DNA of 64,000 nt from an uncultured Prevotellaceae bacterium. Lineage in GTDB: Bacteria > Bacteroidota > Bacteroidia > Bacteroidales > Bacteroidaceae. The stretch covers positions 1-64,000 of the forward strand of contig CACYXD010000003.1 of assembly GCA_902778255.1 (NCBI GenBank), in the 5' to 3' direction. Both the position numbers and the translations under genes were made by a program. Positions 33,741 through 44,000 of the stretch are shown in pieces. Numbering within the stretch: position 1 is the stretch's first letter; every line of letters starts with the position of its first letter. A model generated the notes under the pieces. The model did not search any database and was not told the origin of the DNA. It worked only from the letters and a program-made list of their open reading frames with translations.

Positions 33741-34415
33741 TTAAAGTGTAAATTTGTATCCGCAGGTTAGCATGAATACGCTGTTTTTTGTGTCGCTATC
33801 GCCAGATTTGTTGATATTCGTAAGGCCTAATTGATAGCGTAGATCCAGTACCCATGGATTCTTAAACTGGTATGAAATCCCTAAAGGAATGGAAACGTCA
33901 ACCTTTTCGCAGTCGGGTTTGAGATCTATAGTAGTATCAATGGTCGCTTTTCTACTTGTTCCCAATATATCTGTATTTCCTTCAGCCTTAACTCTGATGT
34001 TTGCATCTGTCATGATGCCAAATTGGAGTCCAGCCTTAACAGCCCAGCCTTTGGCAAAGTAATAGTTGGCAACAACTGGAATTTTAATATATCCCAGTTC
34101 AATGCGTGGCTGCTCGTATTTAACGCCTTTAACCTTGGCGTTCTGCCATTGTTGGCCTTGAATAGAATAGTTCAGACCTGTAGCCAAACTGACTTTGTCT
34201 GTTATTTGGTATTCAAACTCACCACCCAGTAAGGCCGCTGCGGCCATTTGCTTCTCTAATTTGTCAGACCCAGATATCTGAATATCTTCTTCGTTTGTCA
34301 TTGAAGAAAGACCTATACCAATCATGGGCTGAAAACTCCAATGACCAGGTTTAAACTGTGCATTGACGTTAATAGTAGCAGCTAAGGTAATGATAAACAA
34401 CAATGTTCTTTTCAT
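33741..34415 (-). CDS. PorT-type outer-membrane beta-barrel protein
   Basis: 224 residues with a Sec signal (MKRTLLFIITLAATINVNAQ). Strands such as HWSFQPMIGIGLSSM, EFEYQITDKVSLATGLNYS, YIKIPVVANYYFAKGWAVKAG and the closing FMLTCGYKFTL mark the small outer-membrane barrel family. It shares the strand pattern, including IPVVANYYFAKGWAVKAGLQ versus IPIMANVYVLPGLALKAGVQ, with the protein at 12608. Its role is unknown. Confidence 0.8.
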   Translation of the reverse strand: MKRTLLFIITLAATINVNAQFKPGHWSFQPMIGIGLSSMTNEEDIQISGSDKLEKQMAAAALLGGEFEYQITDKVSLATGLNYSIQGQQWQNAKVKGVKYEQPRIELGYIKIPVVANYYFAKGWAVKAGLQFGIMTDANIRVKAEGNTDILGTSRKATIDTTIDLKPDCEKVDVSIPLGISYQFKNPWVLDLRYQLGLTNINKSGDSDTKNSVFMLTCGYKFTL

Positions 34416-34446
34416 AGTTTATACAGTATAAAATAATAGATTATTA

Positions 34447-35196
34447 CTAAAAGTTTCTTTTGAGGAATCCCTGTCGGATAAGCGTATCGATGAGGCCTTT
34501 CGACATGGACTCGTTGTCCTTGCGGGTGTAGCGGATGTCTGTGAAGATCTGAGCAAGCGTCTCTTTGTGGTTGATCTCCACGAAGTGCTGATTCTTAGGC
34601 AGGTGCTCCTTATTATAATAATAGGTGTCGATATCCGCGGCCAGATAGTCGTTGTAGGTCTCTTGGTGGATGAAGCTCTCCATGGGCAGGCGGTCGGAGA
34701 GGGGAGGCTCTTCGGCAGGCCAGCCTACGGTGATGGTAGCCACAGGCATCACGAGTTGGGGTAGGCGCAGCACGTCGATAATCTGTTGAGGCTGATAGAC
34801 GGTGGTGCCCAGATAGCAGTAGCCCAGCCCCTCTTCATCCATAAGGTTGCAGAGCGTCTGCGTATAGAGCAGGGCATCCGTGGCTGCATTGATGAACGAC
34901 AGGAAGTTGTCGTAGCCTGGTTCTGCGTTGCGACAGCGGGCCCAGGTCGAGGTGCGGTTGAAGTCGGCACAGATGGTGAGCACCACGGGCGCCTCCGTCA
35001 CCATAGGCTGGTTGAAATGGGCGGGTGCCAGCTTCGCTTTCATCTCGCTGGAACGGGTGATGACGACGCTATAGAGTTGCAGGTTGCCCATGGTCTGGGT
35101 GCGTGCCGCCTCGTTCATCAGGCGGTTCAGCAGTTCGTCGCTGACCTCGCGCTCGCTATATTTGCGAATGCTTCTGCGTGTAAGTAGATTTTTCAT
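34447..35196 (-). CDS. nitroreductase-family flavoprotein
   Basis: 249 residues. It opens with RRSIRKYSEREVSDELLNRLM, the FMN-binding start of NfsA/FRP-type nitroreductases, and has NAATDALLYTQTLCNLMDEEGLGYCYLGT and VMPVATITVGWP in the usual places. The C-terminal extension (KGLIDTLIRQGFLKRNF) fits the NfsA class. It likely reduces quinones or nitro compounds with NAD(P)H. It is co-directional with the symporter gene upstream (42-bp gap). Confidence 0.86.
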   Translation of the reverse strand: MKNLLTRRSIRKYSEREVSDELLNRLMNEAARTQTMGNLQLYSVVITRSSEMKAKLAPAHFNQPMVTEAPVVLTICADFNRTSTWARCRNAEPGYDNFLSFINAATDALLYTQTLCNLMDEEGLGYCYLGTTVYQPQQIIDVLRLPQLVMPVATITVGWPAEEPPLSDRLPMESFIHQETYNDYLAADIDTYYYNKEHLPKNQHFVEINHKETLAQIFTDIRYTRKDNESMSKGLIDTLIRQGFLKRNF

Positions 35197-35238
35197 ATTT
35201 TATTATATGAGTAATTTGTGGTAATTCGCGTAAAAAGG

Positions 35239-36678
35239 TTACTCCCAACATTCTATCTCGTCTTTCAGTTCCGGCACCAGACTCTTGTGGAACACCGGCT
35301 CCTTGATGCCCTGCCGCTTCTGACGGCGGTAGTCGTCGAGCAGCCGGAAGGCATAGCGCCCTAAGAGTACGATGGCGATGAGGTTGCATGCCGTGAGGAA
35401 GGCCATGAAGAAATCGACGATGTTCCATACCAGCTCAAAGCTCGCCATCGCGCCAAAGATTACCATCACGCCGGCAGAGAGGATCCTGTAGATGGTCATG
35501 ACCTTCGTGCTCTGTGTGATAAAGCGGATGTTGGCCTCGCCGTAATAGTAGTTGCCGATGATGCTGGAGAAGGCGAACATAAAGATGGCGATGGCCACAA
35601 ACACAGGGCCTACGCTACCCACCTCCGACTGCAGGGCCGACTGTGTGAGGGCGATGCCGTTGAGCTCAGACACGTCGTAGAGTCCGCTGATCAGGATGAT
35701 GAATGACGTGCAGGAGCAAACCAGCAAGGTGTCGGTAAAGACACCCAGAGCCTGGATGAGGCCCTGCTTCACGGGATGCGATACTGTAGCCGTAGCTGCC
35801 ACGTTGGGTGCGCTGCCCTCGCCGGCCTCGTTAGAAAAAAGTCCGCGCTTCACGCCGTTCATAATCGTGGCACCTATGCCGCCGCCCACCACCTTCTCAA
35901 TGCCGAAGGCATCGAGCACGATGACCTTGAAAACATGGGGAATCTGATCGAAGTTCATCACGATGATCACGATGGCCAGCACCACATAGCCGATAGCCAT
36001 CACGGGTACCAATACAGAACTGACTTGGGCGATGCGCTGGATGCCGCCGAAGACGATAAACAGTCCCATAATCGCCAATACAGCTCCCACCCACATAGGG
36101 CTCCAGCCAAAGGCCTCCTGCATGGCGCCGCAGATGGTGTTGGCCTGGATGGAGTTGTTGGAGAGTCCGAACTGACAGGTGATGAGCACGGCAAACGTGA
36201 TAGCCATCCACCTGAGGTGCAGGCCCCGCTGGATATAATAGGCCGGTCCGCCGATAAATGAGTCCTTATGCCTTTGTTTAAACAGCTGGGCGAGGGTGGA
36301 CTCCACGAAGGCGGTGGCAGAGCCTATCAGGGCGATGATCCACATCCAGAACACGGCTCCTGGTCCGCCCACGGCGATGGCCGATGCCACGCCCGCCAGG
36401 TTGCCTGTGCCCACGCGGGTGGCTACTGATACGGCAAAGGCCTGGAATGAGGAGATATGCTTCGCCTTTCCTCGCTTGTCCTTCTTCGCAATCTGTGTCT
36501 GGTCCTCCACCGTGTTCACGGCCGAGTCGGTGAGCAGTCGCAGCATCTCGCCCACCATGCGGAACTGCACAAAGCGGGTGCGCCATGTGAACCACACGCC
36601 ACAGCCCACCAGTGCGAAGATCAGCACGTATCCCCACACGGCATCATTCACCGTAGTAATCACTTCGTTTAGCTCCAT
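35239..36678 (-). CDS. sodium:alanine/glycine symporter (AGCS family)
   Basis: 479 residues, about ten to eleven spans. FQAFAVSVATRVGTGNLAGVASAIAVGGPGA is the AGCS signature; GGVGATI-like GGGIGATIMNGVKRGLFSNEAGEGSAPN follows. It imports alanine or glycine with Na+. The ATG at 36678 is preferred over one at 36735 because the -7 element lies at 36695-36703. Confidence 0.92.
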   Translation of the reverse strand: MELNEVITTVNDAVWGYVLIFALVGCGVWFTWRTRFVQFRMVGEMLRLLTDSAVNTVEDQTQIAKKDKRGKAKHISSFQAFAVSVATRVGTGNLAGVASAIAVGGPGAVFWMWIIALIGSATAFVESTLAQLFKQRHKDSFIGGPAYYIQRGLHLRWMAITFAVLITCQFGLSNNSIQANTICGAMQEAFGWSPMWVGAVLAIMGLFIVFGGIQRIAQVSSVLVPVMAIGYVVLAIVIIVMNFDQIPHVFKVIVLDAFGIEKVVGGGIGATIMNGVKRGLFSNEAGEGSAPNVAATATVSHPVKQGLIQALGVFTDTLLVCSCTSFIILISGLYDVSELNGIALTQSALQSEVGSVGPVFVAIAIFMFAFSSIIGNYYYGEANIRFITQSTKVMTIYRILSAGVMVIFGAMASFELVWNIVDFFMAFLTACNLIAIVLLGRYAFRLLDDYRRQKRQGIKEPVFHKSLVPELKDEIECWE

Positions 36679-36694
36679 CGTTTGCAATGTTTCT

Positions 36695-36703
36695 GCAAAA
36701 GTA
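36695..36703 (-). promoter_or_regulatory. -7 promoter element for the symporter
   Basis: TACTTTTGC on the minus strand, 17 bp before the start codon. No clean -33 at the right spacing. Confidence 0.55.
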
Positions 36704-37022
36704 CGCTTTTTTATTGAAATTAAATAGAGGAACACAGAAATTTTGGTAAAATAGTCCGTCTGGTGCGCTGTTGATTTCAGAAAACAATACGCAAGAATAT
36801 GAAAGAATTTAATTCAACAATATGAAAAGAATAATTATTGTTCATTGTTGGCCGTAATTATTTCTCATTGTTTCCAATTGTTTTTCAGGAAAAAGTGTGC
36901 TGCAGAATAAAGAAACGAATTACTCTAATTTGTTTTAATTTGGACCACGAATTTAATTAATGATAATTACATGGGCCATTAATGGAAATTATATGTTAAA
37001 CGGAAAAAGACTTGGTTTTTAA
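36704..37022. other. AT-rich gene-free stretch
   Basis: I see no ORF, RNA or promoter of the TANNTTTG kind. The stretch separates the symporter promoter from the end of the surface-protein locus. Confidence 0.6.
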
Positions 37023-37073
37023 ACACGAATTCGTGGGACTCGCTACGCGCTTGGCTCGTCCAAGAATTCGTGT
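37023..37073. repeat. inverted repeat ACACGAATTC/GAATTCGTGT
   Basis: Perfect 10-bp arms around a 31-bp core (GGACTCGCTACGCG then CTTGGCTCGTCC) that folds on itself. The core resembles the element downstream of the giant genes (CTACGCTCGAGCTCGTTCC). In the leftward direction it is followed by TTTAAAAA, so it may end the surface-locus transcript. Confidence 0.6.
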
Positions 37074-37088
37074 TCCTTTTAATGTTAC

Positions 37089-37123
37089 TGGTAACGGCAG
37101 CGGGAGTCGAACCCGCTGCCGTT
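37089..37123 (-). other. tRNA acceptor/T-arm minihelix-like hairpin
   Basis: Read leftward from 37123: AACGGCA, GCGGG, loop TTCGACT, CCCGC, TGCCGTT, ACCA. A 7-bp acceptor-like and a 5-bp T-stem-like helix stack without a break, the 7-nt loop fits the T-loop consensus TTCRANY, and a CCA-type tail follows. No D or anticodon arm exists. It begins 9 bp after the stop codon of the lipoprotein gene and no T-run follows, so a plain terminator is a poor fit. Confidence 0.6.
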
Positions 37124-37132
37124 TGTACGCTG

Positions 37133-37909
37133 TTATAGTTTCACAGCGTCGGGGATGGTGTACAGCTTGCCGGCTGTAGCATCATAGTACTTCAGCGTCA
37201 GCGACTCACCGGCGTTGCGACCGAAGATGAGCAGCTGGGTGCTGCCGGACGAAGCGAGCGACACCGTGCCGCGACACTCTTCGCCCACGAAGGCAGCTAC
37301 CATGTTGCCACTGACGGGGGTGAGGCCCACCTTGGTCAGGAGCGGCTCCACGTCCACCGTCTTCTGCACGGGATACTTGGCCGAGCCGAGCGTGAACTCA
37401 GGGACGAAGGCCTCGTCGATGCCGGTGGTCTCATCAGCGTCCAGCGTGATGTTGTCGGTCAGCGTGAAGAGGTGCTTCAGCGTGGAGCTGTAGTATTGCA
37501 ATGACATGTTCACCGTTTCCGAGCCCGTCTCGTTGCCGTAGGCCTTCATCAGGAACTTGCCCGTGGCCGTTCCGCCGCCCACGCTGACGGCAGGCTTGGC
37601 CAGTGCGCGTATCTCGCCGTTCACGAAGAGCGCCATCAGGTCGCCGTCGGAGGCGTAGGCCTTCAGCGCATCCTCTATCTGCACCTTCAGGATGGTCCAG
37701 TTCGCATAGAGCGAGCCGTCGGGCTCCGTCCAGTTGGGGCGCTCCTGATTGTTGCTCCAGTCTATCTGCCACGCAGGAGCCTCAGTGACCGTGGTCTTCG
37801 TGTAGGCAGCATTCTTTGGATCATTGACATTATTGTCATCGTCGCTGCTGCTGCAAGCCCCCAGTACGAGGCTTGCCAGCAGAACGAACATTAATTTTAT
37901 CTTATTCAT
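37133..37909 (-). CDS. surface lipoprotein, paralogue of the one at 50816
   Basis: 258 residues. MNKIKLMFVLLASLVLGAC is a lipoprotein signal with lipobox LGAC, then an SDDD sorting-type stretch. TEAPAWQIDWSNNQERPNW starts the conserved body. Two related modules of about 90 residues follow (GDLMALFVNGEIRALAKPA with LQYYSSTLKHLFTL, and GNMVAAFVGEECRGTVSL with LKYYDATAGKLYTI). The second copy resembles modules at the C-terminus of the giant proteins. It is transcribed after giant gene B, and probably works with it at the outer membrane. I do not know a named family. Confidence 0.75.
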   Translation of the reverse strand: MNKIKLMFVLLASLVLGACSSSDDDNNVNDPKNAAYTKTTVTEAPAWQIDWSNNQERPNWTEPDGSLYANWTILKVQIEDALKAYASDGDLMALFVNGEIRALAKPAVSVGGGTATGKFLMKAYGNETGSETVNMSLQYYSSTLKHLFTLTDNITLDADETTGIDEAFVPEFTLGSAKYPVQKTVDVEPLLTKVGLTPVSGNMVAAFVGEECRGTVSLASSGSTQLLIFGRNAGESLTLKYYDATAGKLYTIPDAVKL

Positions 37910-37929
37910 AATACTCTTTATTTAATGTT

Positions 37930-38020
37930 ACTTAACCACGACCTTGAGCTACGCTCGAGCTCGTTCCCGTTCGGAAGAACTCGAGCAAGCTCAGTTCTTC
38001 GCTCACTTAACCACGACCTT
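37930..38020. mobile_element. 59-bp hairpin element flanked by 16-bp direct repeats at the end of giant gene B
   Basis: ACTTAACCACGACCTT occurs at 37930-37945 and again at 38005-38020, enclosing 37946-38004. The enclosed 59 bp fold into an imperfect hairpin (GCTCGA/TCGAGC and GTTC/GAAC around CCGTTCGGAA). On the coding strand both direct repeats spell KVVVK plus stop, so the last codons of the giant gene have been duplicated by the insertion. Confidence 0.7.
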
Positions 38021-41000
38021 ACGACCGTTGAAGATATACACACCACTCTTGGTTGGACGCTTCTGCAGCTTCATACCGTTGATGCTGTACCACTGGCCGT
38101 CGGCATACTCAGCGCGGACGAAGTTGATGGCTGTAGGCTGGTCGGGACTGCCGATGACGGCATTGGCCTTGTAGGTCATCACCTCGCCGGTAGAAGCTAC
38201 GATTTCGCCGTCACGCTCGATGGCGAACCAGATGTTGGCGCTGGCATCGCCAGCGATGCTCAGATAATTGACAATTGACAATTGAGAATTGACAATTACG
38301 CTACCGCATTCCTCGCCGTTCGAGTAGGCGATAAGCGCATCACCATCTTCCACTTCGAAGCCTTCTACTACGGCGCTCACGCTCATGGTGCTGCGTGCCT
38401 TGGCGGCGGCAGCGGCGCGAGTAGTACCGGTGTTCCAGTCCTCACGGAAGTTGCTGTTCAGGTCGTAGAACGGATAGGTGAACGAAACGTCGCTTTCGGC
38501 CTTGCGCAGCATCATGTAACCCTCGCCGGGCTTCATGAACTGCAGCGAGCCGCGCCAACGTCCGGTGTTGCCCTGCTTGGTGAAGTAGGCAAACTCGGTG
38601 TGACTCTTTATCACGTCGCCGGGTTCAGCATTGTCGAAGTAGTCGCTCAGGGCGGTCTCCACGCTCAGGTTGGTCATCGGCGTGTAGCCAATGGCGTTCC
38701 ATCCCTTGCTCACCTTGATGGTGCGGTCATCCTGATCCTTGATGACGGTGCCGCCAATGGGCAGGGTGCCAGCCTTGCTCACCTTGATGGCATACGCATT
38801 CTTCGGCGAGATGGTCACGGTATCGGTGCTACCGGTGGCAATCCACTGCTTCTGTGCTGCCTCGTAGGTCAGCGTCAGGTTGCTGCCCAAGTCGGTCAGG
38901 ATGTCGCCGTCGCTCCACTTCATGCCGCCCAGCAGTGTGTTCACGTCGCTGAGCTGGTCGCTCTTCAGGTTGAACGATACCCAGTTCCAGCCCTCCTGTA
39001 ACTTGAAATTCTGGACGAAGGCCTCGCCACCGTCGAAACGTACGGGCGTGTCGCTGCCCAGCATGGCATCCTTCGCAAACGTGATGGTCGATTCTGGTGT
39101 CAGCACAATCTCACGACCGGTGCTGTACTGCCACAGACGGAAGTTCAGTGCGTGGCCGCTGGCCTGGCTGTCATAGACGGTCAGGTAGAGGCCCGTCTCA
39201 CCCGTCTGTGCCGAGTGGCTGATGTTGGCGAAGCCGTGGCACTGGTTCTCGTTGTCGAAGACACCCACGATGTCGCGTGCATCGGTGTCGAGCTCATCAT
39301 ACAGGTATACCTGACCAGAGATGTTCATCGAGTTCTTCAGGAGGTCGCTGCTGATGTTCTCTGCCCACTCAGGCTGTTCGCCCTCGATGGTTAGGTTCAG
39401 GTAGAACGGCTCGGTGATGCCCTCCTCGTCGGTCAGATAGAGAATCTCATTGTATGTACCGATATTCAGGTCTTTGTTGACCGTGGCCATGACATAGTCC
39501 AGTGCCTGTGGTGCTATCACGTCACTATACTTGTTGAGCGTGAGCCACTGCGGACAGTTCTCAATCGTATAGGTATGGTTCGTCGCACTGTTGTTATAGA
39601 ATGGCAGTTCACAACTCTCACCGCTACCATACTTAATCGTAACGTCGAGTCGGTTCACCAACCACTCCAGACTGCTGGCGGTCACCAGGAACGTAGACGT
39701 CTGTGGTGAAGCCAGCGTGTTACCGTACTTATCCTCCACGTCATACAGTGTCACATAGATGTTGCGGTGGTTCAACTTCGCGTTAGGCTCGTCGAGTTCC
39801 ACCATCACCTGGTTGCCCCTGCCAATGAAGCTGTACTTCAGGTTCGTCAGCTCCTCGTAAGGCAGTACGGGCGCAGCCTGTGTGGCATCGATATGAGCCA
39901 GAATAACCTCCTCGTCAGCCGTGAACTCATACCTGCGGGCAGGTGTGGTCGTCGGCTTCTGGGTCTCTGGGTCGAGCTCATAGACGATGCCGCCGTCGAC
40001 GGTACGCTCAATCACCTTACTATATACGTAAGGCTTCATCTCAATCGTGTTGTCCGACTGACGCTCACTACGGTCGAAGGCCAGGTAGGTCACCAGACCA
40101 GCCTCATCACCGTTAGGACTCTTCTTGGCGAAGTTGCTGATGAGCGTCTGTGGCAGAGCCTGTGCAAAGACGGCCAGTTCGTCGATATTACCCTTCAGCG
40201 GTGTAGCACCGTCGTACGACTGCTTATCAACCACGTAGCGCGAAGAACCGATGAGCGGATAACCTCCGCTGATACCACCGAGACTGTCGGTCTCGAAAGA
40301 AGCTCGTACCTCCTGATCCACATAGATGTTGGCCACGTTGCGGGTGCGGTTCACCGTCATAGCGTAGTGGTGCCACTGTCCGTCGCTCCAGTTGCCAGCC
40401 ACCTCGATGGCCCTGCCATTAGAGCGGTACATCAGCTTCTCAGCTTCGAATCCAATGTGGAACTGGTGCTTGGCACCGTCGTCCTCCTTTAGTCCGCGAC
40501 CGTTAGATAGCAGCGTACCGCGTCCCTCGGCATCGGTCTTGAACCAGAACATCAGCGTGTAGTCCTGCTCGGCGGTGCGGCTCAAAGCCGACTGAGCCAG
40601 CTCCAGCCCCTTGTCTGCCTTGTCCAGATGGAGTGACATGCCGCGCGGGATAGCCCAGTTAGCACCCATCAGTTTGGCATTGGCACCCTGCGTATGGTCG
40701 GCGGCATAGTCGCCAGAACCCTCATTCATCGGGTAGTAGTCAACGAGTCCCTGCTCATAGCCCGTCAGTCGGCGATTGCCGTAGGTCGTGCTCAGCAGTC
40801 CGCCATCCATGGTGCGATACCACAGACGAGCCTCCATCATGCGGCCCTCATAGTACTTGCTGTCCATGCGGTCGCCCTCGTTGGTGCGTCCGAAGATCAG
40901 TGTACCCGTACCGTTATACGGTGTTTCCATCTTGAACTTACCAATCTTATCACCGTCTCTGTAGAAGGTCAGCGAGTCTACTTCGTGGTTGATGACGAGA

Positions 41001-44000
41001 GCCACCTGTGTGAAGAAGTTCTTCTTGATGGCCTCTGTCGATATGAAGGTGGCGTCGTTGATAACAGCCTTCAACTTGAAGTCCTCGGTCAGCCACAGCT
41101 GCAGCTTGTCGCCATTGGTACCGTGAGAGAACAGTGGCATCTCGCGTCCTGTCTCGGCAGGCTTCACCATCAGGTCGATGGTCACATCCTTACCGCTGAA
41201 GTTACGCTTAGCCTCGCTCTCTACGCTGGCCTTACCCGTAAACTGGATGCTCACATTCTCAGAGAGCTCGTTGTTGTTCACCTCGCCCTTCACCTCAAAG
41301 TTGGTGCCGGCACGCAGGTAGTTATATTCAATGTCTTCTGAGAAGTTGAATACGATGTCATCGTTGATATTCAGCAGTCCGCTCTTTGGCTCAGGTGTGC
41401 CGAACAACTGCGGACGGCGTGTATCCTTCACACCGCTGATAATCTTCGATGCCGTAGTTAGGAACGAATTTCCGTTCCTACAGAATACCACTGCACGCAG
41501 GTCGTAAGGCTTCTCGATAACCCAGCTTTCGCCGTAGAACTGTGTCACGATATTACCATTCTCAGGAATCATCTCGCGTACACCGTTGGCATTAGCCATC
41601 AGCAGCGAGTCAGCATAGTATGAGCAGAGGTTCGTCCAGGCATCATCGCCACGCTGTGACTCCTTGTACTGGAACTCAATGTGGTCGAAGTTATGCTGGT
41701 GCTTGTCGAAGCCGTTGATGACAACGGGGATATACCAGCCGCGCTTGCCGTCCATCTGGGCATTGGTATTGATGACCCACTTGTCGCCAGGCATGGCGAT
41801 GTCCACACCACCTGCCTCACGCAGGAAGTGTATGTCGAACGATGCCAGTTCACGAGTGTGCTCCGGATCGGTGGGCGACTCGATACCCACGCGCAGACCC
41901 TCATAGTCGAAACCCTTGCCGGCACGTACCTCGATAGTCTTCTCGGTCACCATGCCAGGTATGAGTGTGATGCTCACGCCGTTGGCAGTCAATGCCTGTC
42001 CGTCCACGAATATCTTCGCACCGTTCGGGTTTGACATGTCGTCGGCAAACAGTCTGTAGGTGTCGTAGGTATAGACAGCCTCAGGCTTCTCGCTCTCGTT
42101 GGCCAGATAGACCGTGAAGCGGGCAGCGTCGTTCACCGATACACCGCTCACGCTTTGCTTGTCGATGCGAATCTTCGGGTTGTTGATCTTCAGTGTGCGC
42201 TGGTCGAGTACCTGACCAGGCTCATAAATCATTGTAGTGCGCTGGTCCTCCCATGGGTTGCAGGTAGCACCGCCACGGGTACGGAATACGAAGCCCTGTG
42301 GGCCTGCCACCAGCATGATTACCTCCTGCTCAAACTGTTTCAGGATGTACTTCTGCTCTTTCTTGAACTTGTCGCTCAGGAAGATGGTAGCCAGGTCGCT
42401 GTTGTCGTTGATGCGTGAGCTGGGGTCGTCGGGAATGAGTTCAAACTCTTCTTCCTCTTCCTCTTCGTCATCGCCTAAGTCAGGCAGTGCGGCGCGATAG
42501 ACGTCCACGTTCAGATGGCTCAGCGGGTCGGGAGCAATGGTGAAGCTCTCCTTACGGACGTACTGCTTGCCCGAACCGTAGGTGCCCAGACATTCTGAGG
42601 TCAGCACAGGTGTCAGCTTCCACTTGAACTTCGTACCACCGAAGCCTATCTCAGCCTCTGAGCCAGTCGGTTCTTTCTCCTTTTCAGGATCCATCTTAGC
42701 ACCAGGCTCTTCCTCCTCAACGGTCTGCAGAGCCTTCAGGATAGCCTCCACAATCTGCTCGCCGAGCATCTCGCTGGCATCCTTGTCCTCGTCGGCCGAG
42801 AAGAATACAGGATCATCCGCAAATGGGAACTGCAGCATCATGGAGTTCGTATAGTTGGTTTCGAACGACTCGCTGTAGCTGACGTTATCGGCACCTGAAA
42901 TGTCGTAGTTGGCCACGAGGTCGTCGGCTGTCAGCTTCTGATATTCATTCTGGGCTATCATCTGGGCCCAGCCGCCAATCAGTGCTGCCTTCTCCGATAC
43001 CTCGTCGGTAAACAGCTGGTCAGTGGTCTTTGGCAGGATGATGATATAGTTAGTGGTGTCGTTTGGCACCGTCACCGTCGTATTGTATTCGGCATTGGCC
43101 ACACCGAACAGCGGATCCTGCTGGTCGCGAAGCGACAGATAGACGGGTCGCTTGGTGCTGTTGGCCATTGCCTGTGCCTCTTCCTGTGTACCGATGTACA
43201 TCAGTTTGAGAATATCCTTGGCCAGTCCGGGGATGACCGTCTTCAGGATATAATCCTGCGAGTAGATGAACTGCGACTGCAGCTTCGGACCGTAAGCCAT
43301 TGACTCGTCGCGCACCAGGTGGAACTTGTTGCCCTGGGCATCATAGCCCTCGGCAATGTGTAGCATCGAACCATAGGTGCTAAACATACCCATCAGACCC
43401 ATCGGACCTTCGCCCGTGGTCAGACCTACGCGGCCTGCCATGTGCTGGTACATTGAGTCGGGGATGGCGCGGATGGTCGACATCGGCATCACCTGGATGT
43501 TCTGTACCAGACCGATATAGAGGTCGGCATCAGCGCCTACCATCGTTGGGTCGCTGCTGGTGGTGATGTCGCTATTGGTGGTCATCGTGTAGGAGTAAGC
43601 CTTCTCACCCTTCAGGTTGAATACGAACTCTGAAGAGGTGGCGTCGCCATTCTCAGCGGTGAAGATGTCACCCGAGGCAGTTCCTGCGCCCATTGGTGCA
43701 GCCACCGTACCGAGATATGAGTTGACCTTTTCGCCCATGGCAGCGGTGTACTTGACACCGGCCGATGTGCTCAGATCCATTTGGTAAGAGTAGTTCATCA
43801 AAGAACCCTCCGACAGTGTTGCCGAACTCTTCGATCCCGGCGGGTCGCGCAGGATGTCGAACAACAGTGGCTGTCCGTTGGTCATCACGTCGACACCAGC
43901 GCCGATGGGGAACATGTTCAGTACAAAGCCGTTCAGCGGTTCTGCTTCATAGACGGTACCGTCCTGCTCAGCGGTGAAGGTTACCGTCTTCAGCGCATTC

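Noticed and set aside
37089-37123. A complete tRNA gene
   Set aside because: Only acceptor and T-arm parts exist; D and anticodon arms are missing.
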